Assembly (NCBI GenBank): GCA_027575805.1 | Contig: JANBPU010000265.1 | Location: 1-21,429, forward strand | DNA length: 21,429 nt | Direction: 5' to 3' | Origin: Mycoemilia scoparia | Lineage: Eukaryota > Kickxellomycota > Kickxellomycetes > Kickxellales > Kickxellaceae | In this document: positions 9,304-18,232 of the stretch, piece after piece | Numbering within the stretch: the stretch's first letter is position 1 | How the letters are laid out: each line of letters starts with the position of its first letter | Notes under the pieces: model-generated | Told to the model about the DNA's origin: nothing | The model's database searches: none | Seen by the model: only the letters and a program-made list of their open reading frames with translations | Translations under genes and position numbers: made by a program

Positions 9304-11767
9304 ATGGAAGAACGAAAAAAAGACACCAAGGGTCTCCATCATGACCCTGATCCCAACCCTTCTGGCCAACTTGACTGGAGCGAAGTTCCCAATGCTTTGG
9401 CATTGAATTGCCTGAATGGTGAATCGATATCAAACTATGCTCAAAAAGTTCGCTCTATTTGCTTGTCTTTGCATGCAGAGGCTGAAGAAACTCCAATCGA
9501 TGAACGAAATATGGTTAACTTTTTCAGACCCAGTATCTTTTTGGGATATCATATTATGTATCTCAAAAGCTATATCAATACATACGAATCTTTGGGTACT
9601 GATGAAAATAAGTCACAAGTGGCCAAAACTCTTAGAGATGATTTACAGGTAAGCGTACAATTGCGCATGCTGTATATTAAAAGATAGCAAAAAATATACC
9701 AATATGTTGATATCAAATAACACTTTTTTGTTACTTTGGATATAGGATGTTTTTAAAAAACAACCAGACATTTGTGGGTTTCTTATAGCTAATGAACACG
9801 AAGATTTGGGTGATGATAAGGAGCTCATTGCTATATTCAACCATTTCTTGAGAAAACACAAAAGGAGCGGTGGAGTTACAGCTTATTATACTGAACAAGA
9901 ATATAACAACAACCAATATGGACATTATTCAGATGTCTACACCCACTTTTCTGCTTTTGATTCAGAATCAAAGAAATGTAAAAATAAGCTGAAGGCGTAC
10001 CTGAATGATCCAACATTTCATGTCAATAAGATCCTTTCGCTAATTCCGAATGACCCTAGCATTTCTTCATCAGATAATAAAGAAGTGGCTATGGAAAAGT
10101 ATGTTAATTTTTGCTGTAGCACTTTGCATGGTATGGCCTTTTCTCGAAGTATGGCAATCAAGGTAAGCAGCCACCACACACATGTGCTGTTATATCTAGT
10201 ATTATTCACTGTAAATGGCTAATGTTTGTGTGTGCACCAACTAACTTCAAAATGTCATTTTCTAATTATAAATAATATTAGTTTGCTTGTTATAGTAATA
10301 AAGACATCCAGTATACAACATCACATCGAGAGCTTTACAAGGAGCATGGTGATATTACAAGAGTAAGAAAACTAAAAATCATTAAATGATATAGTCAAAA
10401 ATATAAATGCAAGTAAAGCTATAACCAATATTTGATGATGTTTCCTTGGCTTAGCTGTTGAACCAGTTCAATGAGGGTCTGTCAACCTTTTATCATAGAT
10501 TCAAAGAGTTTCTCAATGAGCAGAAAAAGGTAAGTAATCCATACATATGCCAGGATTGTAATTTTGTTTGAGAAACAAATTGACTCCCTAGTATTAAACA
10601 CATTATTCAATATATTTGTATATATTACATAAATAGGCCGAGTGTGCTTTAAATAAAGCACATTACCAGCCATTCGTTGTTGGTGAAATCTTGATGAAGC
10701 TCTATGAAAAAGATGAAGAGATGGACATTGCTTCATCTGAGTATATAACGGCTGGGCAGATTGTCAGGATATGCAACATGATATTCATAGAAACCAACTA
10801 TGAGGTTGTTATGGATGAAATGACTGAAGAGAACAACATTGGCATGCCTTTGTTCAACAATGGTTATGCACGGGTTTTATTGAAGGTCAAGGGCACTGAT
10901 GAAGTGAAAGGAGAAATCATATTAGATCTCTTGAATCCTCAAACTCAAGAACATTGCGTCTTTTTTGATACAGTCTGGACAGCAAGAGAAATGGTTGTAA
11001 GCCCACAAGGAAAAACTGTACGTTGTCATCCCATTGTAAGAGTTAGATCGAACTTTGTATCAACAAAAGAAACGCCTCACATCTACATTGGATACCAAGA
11101 TGCTGTTAACCTTGCTGGCACACTTGGACTTGCTTTTGCAACTGTCCTTTCCAATTCCAAGTATGGCTTGCCAGCAAAACAAAGTGCAGTTTCTGATCTT
11201 GATATGATCCCAAAACATATGTTTAAAGCTACAATGACGAACAAAGATATTTTGATGGGATTCAAAAATCCAGAAACTGGGAAATCCATACCTGAAAAAC
11301 TTGCTGAGAAATGTATTGAAGGATATTGGAGAATTATTGTGTTAAACCTGGTTCTCATGACCCCACTTTCTATCATTGGCTTGGAATTGCATGACTCAGA
11401 ATTACGCACTAACTACTCTGTTAGTGAGAGATTAAATGAGCTTATCCCAGAGTTTCGTCATTTTTCTTTTGAGTCTAAAACCAAATATCTCACAGAGCTT
11501 TTCAAAGATGACAAAAATGAAATCTACCAAAAAGTACTGCAAAAGATTGTTGGGTACAGTCTTGCACAAACTTACTTTTCATATGCTCTTTGTGAAGACT
11601 TTTCAAAAAATGGCCCGCTTTGTATGGACATCCTTCCTAACTTGGTGAATCGAACAGATTTGTCTGATGAAGCCAGCAGAACTAACATCATGCTTGATAT
11701 GCTTGAGAACTTTATCGGGAACAAGATTAGTGCTGAGGAAGCCTTGAGGACTTTTGGTATCTACTGA
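9304..11767 (+). CDS. Unrecognised five-exon gene, 682 aa
   Basis: Exons 9304-9648, 9746-10162, 10282-10362, 10455-10529 and 10637-11767. Introns of 97, 119, 92 and 107 nt start GTAAGC/GTAAGA/GTAAGT and end TAG, and all four are phase 0. The joined frame is open throughout, which strongly supports the model. Exon 1 starts MEERKKDTKG with no signal peptide. Residues 116-254 are mixed charged and helical. Exon 5 (307-682) is the largest part; it has beta-rich segments such as GYARVLLKVKG and GEIILDLLNP and a helical C-terminus ending TFGIY. No clear membrane span, and I recognise no domain or catalytic motif. The absence of repeats and the intact exons argue for a functional, lineage-restricted cytoplasmic or nuclear protein. 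No canonical AATAAA follows closely. Confidence 0.82.
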
Positions 11768-12117
11768 ACGATGGGTTGAGTGCCTTGTCATTTTGGATGT
11801 TGATATTTTATCTCTATATTTTTTGTTTGTTTTGGTTCTTTATGTTTTCATAATTTTTTTGTTTCTATATAGTTAATAGTTCAATATAAATGATGTATTA
11901 ATAATATTTATGGCTTCACATTTTCATATGCTTATATATGCCAGGCCATGATACAATCTTTCCAACATTTAATGAGCCTGAACCATTTTGGATAGTTTTG
12001 GATGAGTGACTCTTAGAGTGACTTGAGTTATTTACGATTTGAATATTTTATTGCAAGATAATCATGATGATTCTGGGGGATTCAGAATCAATTTATAAAA
12101 CATTTCTGTTTCTATTT
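11768..12117. other. Intergenic, AT-rich
   Basis: 3' UTR of the 682-aa gene, then AT-rich spacer. Visible structure: a perfect 8-bp inverted repeat TGATTCTG/CAGAATCA with a 7-nt loop (12068-12090), and a GAGTGAC direct duplication at about 12004-12024. No gene seen. Confidence 0.55.
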
Positions 12118-12238
12118 ATATGGGAGATAATTTTTGAAGGGTAAATTTTGGTGACTGATGATTATAGGGTCAATCACAGCCAAATGGATCTCCAGCTTTA
12201 TTAGTAAACTTTCACCCTTCAAAAATTATTACCCATAT
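12118..12238 (+). mobile_element. MITE-like element A, copy 1
   Basis: 121 bp with long terminal inverted repeats. The left end ATATGGG then ATAATTTTTGAAGGGT matches the reverse complement of the right end, ACCCTTCAAAAATTAT then CCCATAT, over about 30 positions with few mismatches. TA or TAT at both outer edges could be the target duplication. The interior is non-coding. A second copy of similar length lies at 14396-14517. Ends about 70 bp upstream of the TATA box of the CAP-like gene. Confidence 0.75.
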
Positions 12239-12267
12239 GGCTGGCCAATATGCAGGACGAGACTGGC

Positions 12268-12302
12268 CTACTAGTAAAATTTAGTGGCCCTTCAAAAATA
12301 AA
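12268..12302 (+). repeat. Degenerate solo end of element A
   Basis: CTACTAGTAAAATTTAGTGG then CCCTTCAAAAATAAA resembles the right arm of element A (TTAGTAAAC, then CACCCTTCAAAAATTAT). It sits immediately next to the TATA box at 12307, so part of the promoter may derive from an old element copy. Confidence 0.45.
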
Positions 12303-12306
12303 GATC

Positions 12307-12314
12307 TATATAAG
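12307..12314 (+). promoter_or_regulatory. TATA box of the CAP-like gene
   Basis: TATATAAG, 178 nt upstream of ATG 12485, followed by a pyrimidine-rich leader. Only about 70 bp separate it from element A. Confidence 0.6.
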
Positions 12315-12484
12315 TACAGCATGGAATTCTACCCAACACCATTGCTCATCATTTCTTTATCATTTTGTTAATAATATACTACAGTGATTTACCAGTGTTT
12401 CATTTGCATAACAACCTCCTCGTCCAACCATCAATCTCCTTTCCATTCGGCCTCTCTCTTTACATTTTGCTGTCGAATATACCA

Positions 12485-13015
12485 ATGTATTCCAAGGATT
12501 CTGTCTCTCTAAAAAGCTTCATCCTACTCCTATTTTTGTTAACACTATACGTTGCTTACAGCAATGCAGCAACTGTGCCCACTTCTGACCCATTAGATTC
12601 TTGGGGGAGGGAATTCATTTGTGGAGCTAACAAGGATCGTACCGCCAAGGGAATAACTCCTCTAAGAACTTTCTTGCCACTACAATACATAGCTAATGTC
12701 TTTGCAAAACACCACTATTATGAGTCTATTAATAGTACACTTGCACCCAAAGTATATGGACTTAATAGTAAGTTGCCAAATGGTGAGTTGTATCCCTACA
12801 TAGGTGTATATAATAATAATGTCAGGATAGATTCAGATTTAAATGGCAAGGAGGCCTCTGAGCATTTGTTGGAATGGGGCCCAGGTATATTGAGCAATCC
12901 AATGTATGAAGTGATTGGTGTTGGTTACTACAAAGGATTCATTACTTTTTGTTTTTATCATAAAAATGATAGCGAAAAAGATAACATTAAAGCACAATCA
13001 GTAAAATGTAGTTAG
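12485..13015 (+). CDS. Small secreted CAP/SCP-like protein (divergent)
   Basis: 176 aa from ATG 12485; the frame is open 40 codons further upstream, but this Met directly precedes a signal peptide (hydrophobic SFILLLFLLTLYVAYSNA, probable cleavage before ATVPTS). The mature part has the outline of a CAP (SCP/PR-1/YkwD) domain: NKDRTAKGITPL plus a helix with FAKHHYYESI matches the N-terminal N-x-x-R-x-x-x-G-x-x-PL helix. The C-terminal HLLEWGPGILSNPMYEVIGVGYYKGFITF matches the W, loop, 'GVG' strand and final aromatic strand. The usual HxxG/Glu/His tetrad is not clearly complete. Two Cys remain near the ends of the mature chain, plus one NxS site (NST). Likely extracellular; CAP proteins often bind sterols or small lipids, but that is not shown here. 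No intron. Confidence 0.72.
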   Translation: MYSKDSVSLKSFILLLFLLTLYVAYSNAATVPTSDPLDSWGREFICGANKDRTAKGITPLRTFLPLQYIANVFAKHHYYESINSTLAPKVYGLNSKLPNGELYPYIGVYNNNVRIDSDLNGKEASEHLLEWGPGILSNPMYEVIGVGYYKGFITFCFYHKNDSEKDNIKAQSVKCS

Positions 13016-13178
13016 CACTGATAGGAATTACCTTTTGATACTATTTACCTTTCTAGTGCTTTTTGTTTTGTTACACTGATAAAGGCACTATTATCTTGTC
13101 GATTATAATGAAAATAGATTAAAATTGATAGTTATCAATAATATGAAAAGATTTTACTTGCGATTCAATCAATGGTAG

Positions 13179-13272
13179 TAGGCAGAAATGGATCCTCATC
13201 AGATTTTGGCCCAATTACCAACTATTTCATAAGCAACTCCTGGGGACTCATTTTACCTAAGGCCTTATAAAC
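13179..13272 (+). repeat. Dispersed repeat family B, copy 2
   Basis: Resembles 8679-8774 in the same orientation (GGCAGAAA, CAGATTTTGGCC, TTCATA, TGGGGAC, CTAAGG in order). Located in the shared 3' region of two accessory genes. Confidence 0.6.
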
Positions 13273-13325
13273 TCTGATCATATACACAGTCTGACTTTAT
13301 AACATATGCTTTAGAATTCCCCCTT

Positions 13326-13331
13326 TTTATT
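13326..13331 (-). terminator. Possible polyadenylation signal of the 251-aa gene
   Basis: TTTATT on + is AATAAA on -, about 98 nt past the stop codon at 13429. Confidence 0.35.
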
Positions 13332-13428
13332 AGTTAGAAATAAAATGGAACAACACCACACAAACAACTACTATAAACAGCCAAAAATGATGGTCTCCAA
13401 ACAAATCACACTGCTTTATCACTACTGT

Positions 13429-14184
13429 TTAAAATGTATCTAATTGAGGTGGGAGTGATGATATGTTTGATTGACTCTCTCCTGTTGGGTGGAACAAACC
13501 AACTAGATTATTGATATGATCCACCAAATTGACTGCTTTCCCATCTACATCAAAAGTTATAGCCTTGACAGAATCAGTGATATCAACAGGCTCACTAGCA
13601 ATGCATTCATCAATTTTTTGAACAACATGGCCAGGGTTGACTGCATTGGCATCATTGCTTAGAAATTCTGTAAAGTAAGCATCCAAGTTGTCAGCATTAA
13701 TAGTGCCAAGGGTTGGACCAACTATCTGCTTGATTTGCCCAAACATGTTTATACAGTCATCTGTAGTAACTACATCTACTGGTCTTTCCAATAATATCAA
13801 GTTAAAATAAAGATGCTGAACAAGATGTATAGCAAAATACAATTTCCATATACAAAGTACCATGCCATTGTCTGTGCCACTAGGATTTTGATCATTCTTG
13901 GTCAACCCATGAGCATCAATGTAGTCCTTAGCTTGGTCTATAAGTGCCTGGTCAGCCTGCTTAATTCCAAGTGCCCATTCATTGATGTTTGTGTTCTCTG
14001 TCCAATTGGGTGATGATTGAGACCCAATGCTTTCTAGGTGTTCAGTAAGTTCTTCAGTAAGACCAGTGGCATTGGTATGGCAAATATGTGAAAGTACTTT
14101 AAACAAAATATTCTCAAAGTAAAACATTGTTGCAAGAGGGAAACCTCTATCAAAGCCAGGTAAGGTATCACTGGCAGATTGCAT
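13429..14184 (-). CDS. Unrecognised 251-aa protein
   Basis: Single exon, ATG at 14184 (MQSASDTLPGFDRG), 116 nt after a strong TATA box. A second Met at residue 20 (MFYFENILFK) is an alternative start. Predicted mostly helical and acidic, with hydrophobic helices near 20-35 and about 107-130 (CIWKLYFAIHLVQHLYFNLI). The second could be a membrane or buried helix, though it contains Lys and His. There is no signal peptide, catalytic motif or family I can name. Codon use and the uninterrupted length make a real gene likely. It converges on the CAP-like gene and has element A upstream, so it belongs to the same accessory block. Function unknown. Confidence 0.72.
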   Translation of the reverse strand: MQSASDTLPGFDRGFPLATMFYFENILFKVLSHICHTNATGLTEELTEHLESIGSQSSPNWTENTNINEWALGIKQADQALIDQAKDYIDAHGLTKNDQNPSGTDNGMVLCIWKLYFAIHLVQHLYFNLILLERPVDVVTTDDCINMFGQIKQIVGPTLGTINADNLDAYFTEFLSNDANAVNPGHVVQKIDECIASEPVDITDSVKAITFDVDGKAVNLVDHINNLVGLFHPTGESQSNISSLPPQLDTF

Positions 14185-14298
14185 GATTGCTGAAGGTGGT
14201 CAAGCAAGGGGGATTGTTGGTGTGTGTGGGTGTAGGTCTGAAGAGGGAATAGGTAGAAGCAGTGGATAAAGTTGAGTTTGGGGGGAGGAAGTTGGGGG

Positions 14299-14308
14299 TT
14301 TATATATA
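14299..14308 (-). promoter_or_regulatory. TATA box of the 251-aa gene
   Basis: On the - strand TATATATAAA is followed by C-rich sequence (AACCCCCAACTTCC) and the ATG 116 nt downstream, the same spacing as for the 682-aa gene. Confidence 0.6.
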
Positions 14309-14337
14309 GCATTTTGAAGGCATTTACAAGCTTGCCA

Positions 14338-14372
14338 AAAATTCCTTTTCAAAAATATTATAAAGGAATTTT
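14338..14372. repeat. Perfect 11-bp inverted repeat
   Basis: AAAATTCCTTT and AAAGGAATTTT separated by 13 nt, between the TATA box of the 251-aa gene and element A copy 2. Could be a dimeric factor site or a nested element end. Confidence 0.6.
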
Positions 14373-14395
14373 CATCACTTTATTCACATTGCTAC

Positions 14396-14517
14396 CATTT
14401 GAGTAATAATTTTTGAAGGGTAAATTTTGGTGGCTAATAATTATAGGGGCAACCACAGCCAAATGGATGTCCAGTTTTACTAGTAAACATTCACCCGTCA
14501 AAAACAGCTACCCATAT
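14396..14517 (+). mobile_element. MITE-like element A, copy 2
   Basis: Same internal sequence as copy 1 in the same orientation: TAATTTTTGAAGGGTAAATT, then CCACAGCCAAATGGAT, then TAGTAAAC, with CACCC and CCCATAT at the right end. The left end is eroded. Most aligned positions match. It lies about 90 bp upstream of the TATA box of the - strand gene, so both complete copies sit next to promoters of accessory genes. Confidence 0.75.
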
Positions 14518-14653
14518 CAAGACCTGATCAATATTATAAAAATGTCCTTCTTTTTCAACAACTGATATAGATTTTTATTGTTAACAATATCAAGTGTGAT
14601 ATATCATTCCCTCACACTCACACACACACGCGCCCCAAACTTTAATATGCGTA
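14518..14653. other. Short spacer downstream of RPC6
   Basis: AT-rich, with a CA run (about 14614-14630) followed by a CGCG patch. Contains the RPC6 3' UTR. No gene. Confidence 0.5.
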
Positions 14654-16014
14654 TTAAAATTGTAACCATTTTTGATAGTAGTGACACTTTGAAGGAGAAA
14701 TATGGCCATTCTCAGAACAGAATTCGCTAATTGGGCAACGACCACAAGGAATATCAGTTAGCGGGCTATCAGCTTGTTGAAGTTTAATAGCCTTATAAGT
14801 TTTATCACCACCAACATCACCATCATCATCGTCATCATCGTTGTCAGCTCCCCCACCAACTCTGCCACCCCAACCTTCCATATTTATAGATGATACGATA
14901 GGTTCAATCTTTCCATCAAAAGTCAGCATATCAAGCAATTCTTGAATATGCTTATTATCAAGCTCAACCGTTGAAATCTGATTGTCCATTACATAGCGAC
15001 GGATTTGAGATGTTGTGGGGTATGCAGTATGCTGGGCGGTAAAAACAGCATCGGGTAAATGTCGCGGATAACTTTTAGAATAAATGAATTTGTAAATCTG
15101 TTGGGCCAGTGTATCGATAAATTCGACATCCAAGTCTTGGTCAGTATACCATGGGCCGCCAGTCAAGGCTTGTGACGGTTTTACATCAATAAGCATGTAA
15201 AGTTTTTTAACCGGATTCTTGATCGATTTGACCGATTTTATAAGTGACTTGGATTCCAGGGATTTTATACATCTGCTGACTACTTGTTGGTGAAGATTGG
15301 TCAGTTTCTGAATGGTTCTTATCCAGATTCCTTCGTTCCCAGATTCTTTTATTTGGCGATATACCATTTGTTCGTCTTGGGTTAGTATTGAAAGCCTGGT
15401 TGTGGTGTTTGATTAGAATATGAAATGATTTAGTATGGAGAATATTTTGTGTGTGGATGATTATGTATAGGTATTTTAAACTATTCTTACTTGGTCTGTT
15501 CTTCGCTTTTAATTCCTCTGTAAGCAAGACCGCCACCTAGTTGACACATTTCTATCATTGACTAATTTAAAAATCAACAACGATATGTTATGTTATGTTA
15601 TGTTATGTTAGTTTAAAAGGATTGTAATATTATTGATACAGCATAATTAGGCTAATCATTCTTGTATACATACTCTTCTGGACAATTTGTTAACCATATT
15701 GGCTACATCCTCGGCCACGATACCTGGGATAAGCTCCATCAACTGTTCGGCTGTAACTCCCTACAATATAATAAAACGTAGATTATTGTCAATAACAATG
15801 ATAATGATGACAGCAACAGCAAAAGCAAACGGCAATGAGAGTATTTGATGGTTGATTGCATCAAGGTTTCTGATTCTTCCAATTATTATGATACTAAAAT
15901 TAAAGGAAAAAAAGAAAGCATATTTTGCTTACATTTTCTTGTTTGCATGCAATATCATAAAATATGCGTTCATTTTTTGTGAGACCATCATTTGCAGGTG
16001 GTGGTGGTGCCATT
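14654..16014 (-). CDS. RNA polymerase III subunit RPC6/RPC34 (frame problem in exon 1)
   Basis: Subunit of the RPC3-RPC6-RPC7 initiation heterotrimer of Pol III; helps recruit TFIIIB and open tRNA/5S promoters. Exons in transcript order: 16014-15933, 15760-15674, 15561-15491, 15395-14654; introns of 172, 112 and 95 nt with GTAAG/GTATGT donors. Winged-helix segments include VTAEQLMELIPG and GGGLAYRGIKSEEQTK, then the conserved EGIW, SLIKSVKS, KKLYML and TGGPWYTDQD. The C-terminus has CGRC, five residues, Cys, ten residues, Cys, the spacing of the [4Fe-4S] ligands in human RPC6, and ends WLQF. An Asp/Gly-rich insert precedes it (about 14810-14890). Starting at ATG 16014, the family-like LTKNERIF runs into TGA one base out of frame at a T5 run. 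Starting at in-frame ATG 15974 gives an intact 313-aa protein (human 316). Annotate 15974 unless the T run proves wrong. Confidence 0.9.
15585..15610. repeat. (ATGTT)5 microsatellite inside RPC6 intron 2
   Basis: About five ATGTT units. On the transcribed strand they read ACTAACATAACATAAC, that is, a row of TAAC branch-point-like motifs 20-50 nt before the inferred acceptor at 15562. Confidence 0.85.
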
Positions 16015-16289
16015 TTATTTTATATATATATATATATATATATAGCAGGACAAGAAAATAAAACAAAAGAATTTATAACAAATTGCTTGGATCATAAAAA
16101 CGTTGCAGCATTAAACTTTTGATTGATGGCAATGGTTTGCAATTATGGGGAATAAAAATTTAAAAAACATCCTTTCAGAAATTAACCCATAAAAATGATT
16201 ATATGCCTGAATTGTTTATGGCAAAATGACTGTTCTAATTAGAGGTTGTTTATTTAAAGTGAAGCAGCAAAAGAGAAGAAAAAGATATA
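16015..16289. promoter_or_regulatory. Divergent promoter, RPC6 / WRAP53-like
   Basis: 275 bp between the two divergent start codons. It includes an (AT)12 run at 16021-16044 directly beside the RPC6 start and an AT-rich remainder without a clear TATA box. Shared regulation of a Pol III subunit and an RNP-biogenesis factor is plausible but only inferred. Confidence 0.6.
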
Positions 16290-18232
16290 ATGCCATTGCC
16301 GGTAGAAACAATTAATAATTTACAATATTCAATAGTAGAATGGCAATCAACTCCGAAGGATTTTTATAACAAATCTGTAAAAGAATCATTGAGAGATCTC
16401 AAAATGGTATATAATAATAACAACAGACATAAGGATTTTGGATCAATAAAAACAAATCACCATCAAACCTATCAACCAACGACAACGACAGTCAACACAT
16501 CAGACGAGAACAATTTTTTTAAATCTGTTCAGTGGTATGTATGATCTCGAATGCTTTATTCTTATCATTTAGCTATTTGATTTACAACAATTCTATAAAT
16601 AATTACTAAAAATTCGCCATACTTATATATATATATATGTGGGGGAGATGTCTTTTTAGGTCGCCAGATGGAACCACAATAATCACAAATTCCAATGACA
16701 ATGTAGCAAGATTATTTAATATTCCACCCGTTGATTCAAATAACACACCACCAGAAGGTTCTTCATCGGATCTTACACCAAACACAGTCATTCCTGGGGG
16801 TGAAACTATTCTTGATATTTCATGGTATCCTTACATGAACAAGAATAATGATACAAATTGTTTTTTGATGTCGGTTAGAGATAGTCCAATCCATTTCATT
16901 GACGGGACTACTGGTATGGTAAGTGAATTAACTTGGGGAAGATTTTTTGTTTAGAAAATAATTCAAAGTCATAAAATCACTATATATTCCGAAATAAACA
17001 AATTATATTGTTGTATTTAGAATCGTGCATCATATAAAGCGCTTGACGATAAAGAGGAACTGATATCAGCCACATCTATTGCTTTTGATCAAGGTGGCAA
17101 TAGTAAATTGTAAGTATATAACATATCTAATATCAATAATATATCCTTTAATTATCAGTTTATCTGTACATACATTGTTTACAATTCAAAATTCTGCCCC
17201 CCCCCCCGCTCCCTCATTATTTTTTATAGGTTTTATTCAGGCTACCATGAAAGAATCTTGATTTTCGATATAACTAGACCAGGTAGCAGTCCATTAGAGA
17301 CAATGTTGACATCACCAGATAGAAAAAGCAAAGATGGACAAAAAGGAATTATATCTTGTATATCGCTTCCAGCCTATTATGATATGGGGTTCTTTACAAC
17401 AGGATCGTTTAATGGGACAGTAGCTTTGTGGTCAAAAAGCGATAATACAATGATTGATCTTGTAAAAATTCCAAATATTTGTGGTGGTCACCATGGAATC
17501 ACCAAAGTAAGTTATATATATATATATAAAAGACTAAATGTGATCATCACTAAAATTAAAATTTTACATTTCTCTGTGGTGATGATGATGGTGTTGGTAC
17601 TATTTAAAGATACAATTTACTCCAGATGGAAATTACATGTTTGTTGCTTCAAGAAAATCAAAATCCCTGGTATGTTTTGATCCACGTAATCTTTCACAGC
17701 CTTTGGCCATATATCCACGGGATGCGCCGACACAACAACGTTTAGGCTTTGACATTGATTCTAGACAACAATGGTTAGCAGCTGGAAGTCAGGTAAGAAT
17801 GTATATATTTACATGAATGGATTTTGGTTGAAGCTTTAAAATACTTTGATGTGGATGCTTGTTAAAAATCTGGACTATAAATTTTATGATTATATAATAT
17901 AGGGCGGCGATGTTTTGTTTTATACATTGTCATCTTGGCCTGATCCAGTGGAACCAAAACCATCATTTCAACTAAAATGTCATCAAGGTAACTTTAAATC
18001 TTTCTATTATTATTAATGGTAGTGTGAGAACAATTAATAACAAGCGATTGTTATTGGCAATATAGATGTTGTATCTGATGTGGCATTTCATCCATTTGAG
18101 AATATGTTTGCTACAGTTTCTGGGCAACGCCATTTTGATCTGGATAATAGCGATAGTGATAGCGATGATGAGGATCATAGCGTTGATACCAAAAGTCCTT
18201 TAGATAATTCACTAAAGATTTGGAGATATTAA
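16290..18232 (+). CDS. WRAP53/TCAB1-type WD40 protein
   Basis: Seven exons: 16290-16534, 16660-16918, 17021-17109, 17230-17506, 17610-17792, 17903-17987, 18066-18232; 434 aa, all donors GT and acceptors AG with consistent phase. Human TCAB1 (WRAP53) binds the CAB box of scaRNAs and telomerase RNA and brings them to Cajal bodies; yeast Swt21 is a distant relative. Family landmarks in order: SPDGTTIITNSNDNVARLF (about 83-101), FYSGYHERILIFDITRPG (about 199-216), GIISCI, GSFNGTVALW, GGHHGITK (end of exon 4), FTPDGNYMFVASRKS, QRLGFDID, WLAAGSQGG, then VVSDVAFHP and the terminal ATVSGQRHF. An acidic DSDSDDED tail follows, then LKIWRY. The N-terminus is Asn/Thr-rich. A C11 run sits in intron 3. Nuclear localisation is expected from the family, not seen directly. 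Confidence 0.9.
17197..17207. repeat. C11 homopolymer in intron 3 of the WD40 gene
   Basis: Eleven consecutive C residues, the longest G/C homopolymer I noticed in the window. Non-coding; prone to slippage and sequencing error. Confidence 0.9.

Larger units (their letters stand above)
13016..13428. other. Convergent intergenic region with repeat family B
   Basis: Lies between the 3' ends of the CAP-like gene (+) and the 251-aa gene (-). It contains the second copy of repeat family B and the presumed polyadenylation signal of the - strand gene. No ORF or RNA gene seen. Confidence 0.6.
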
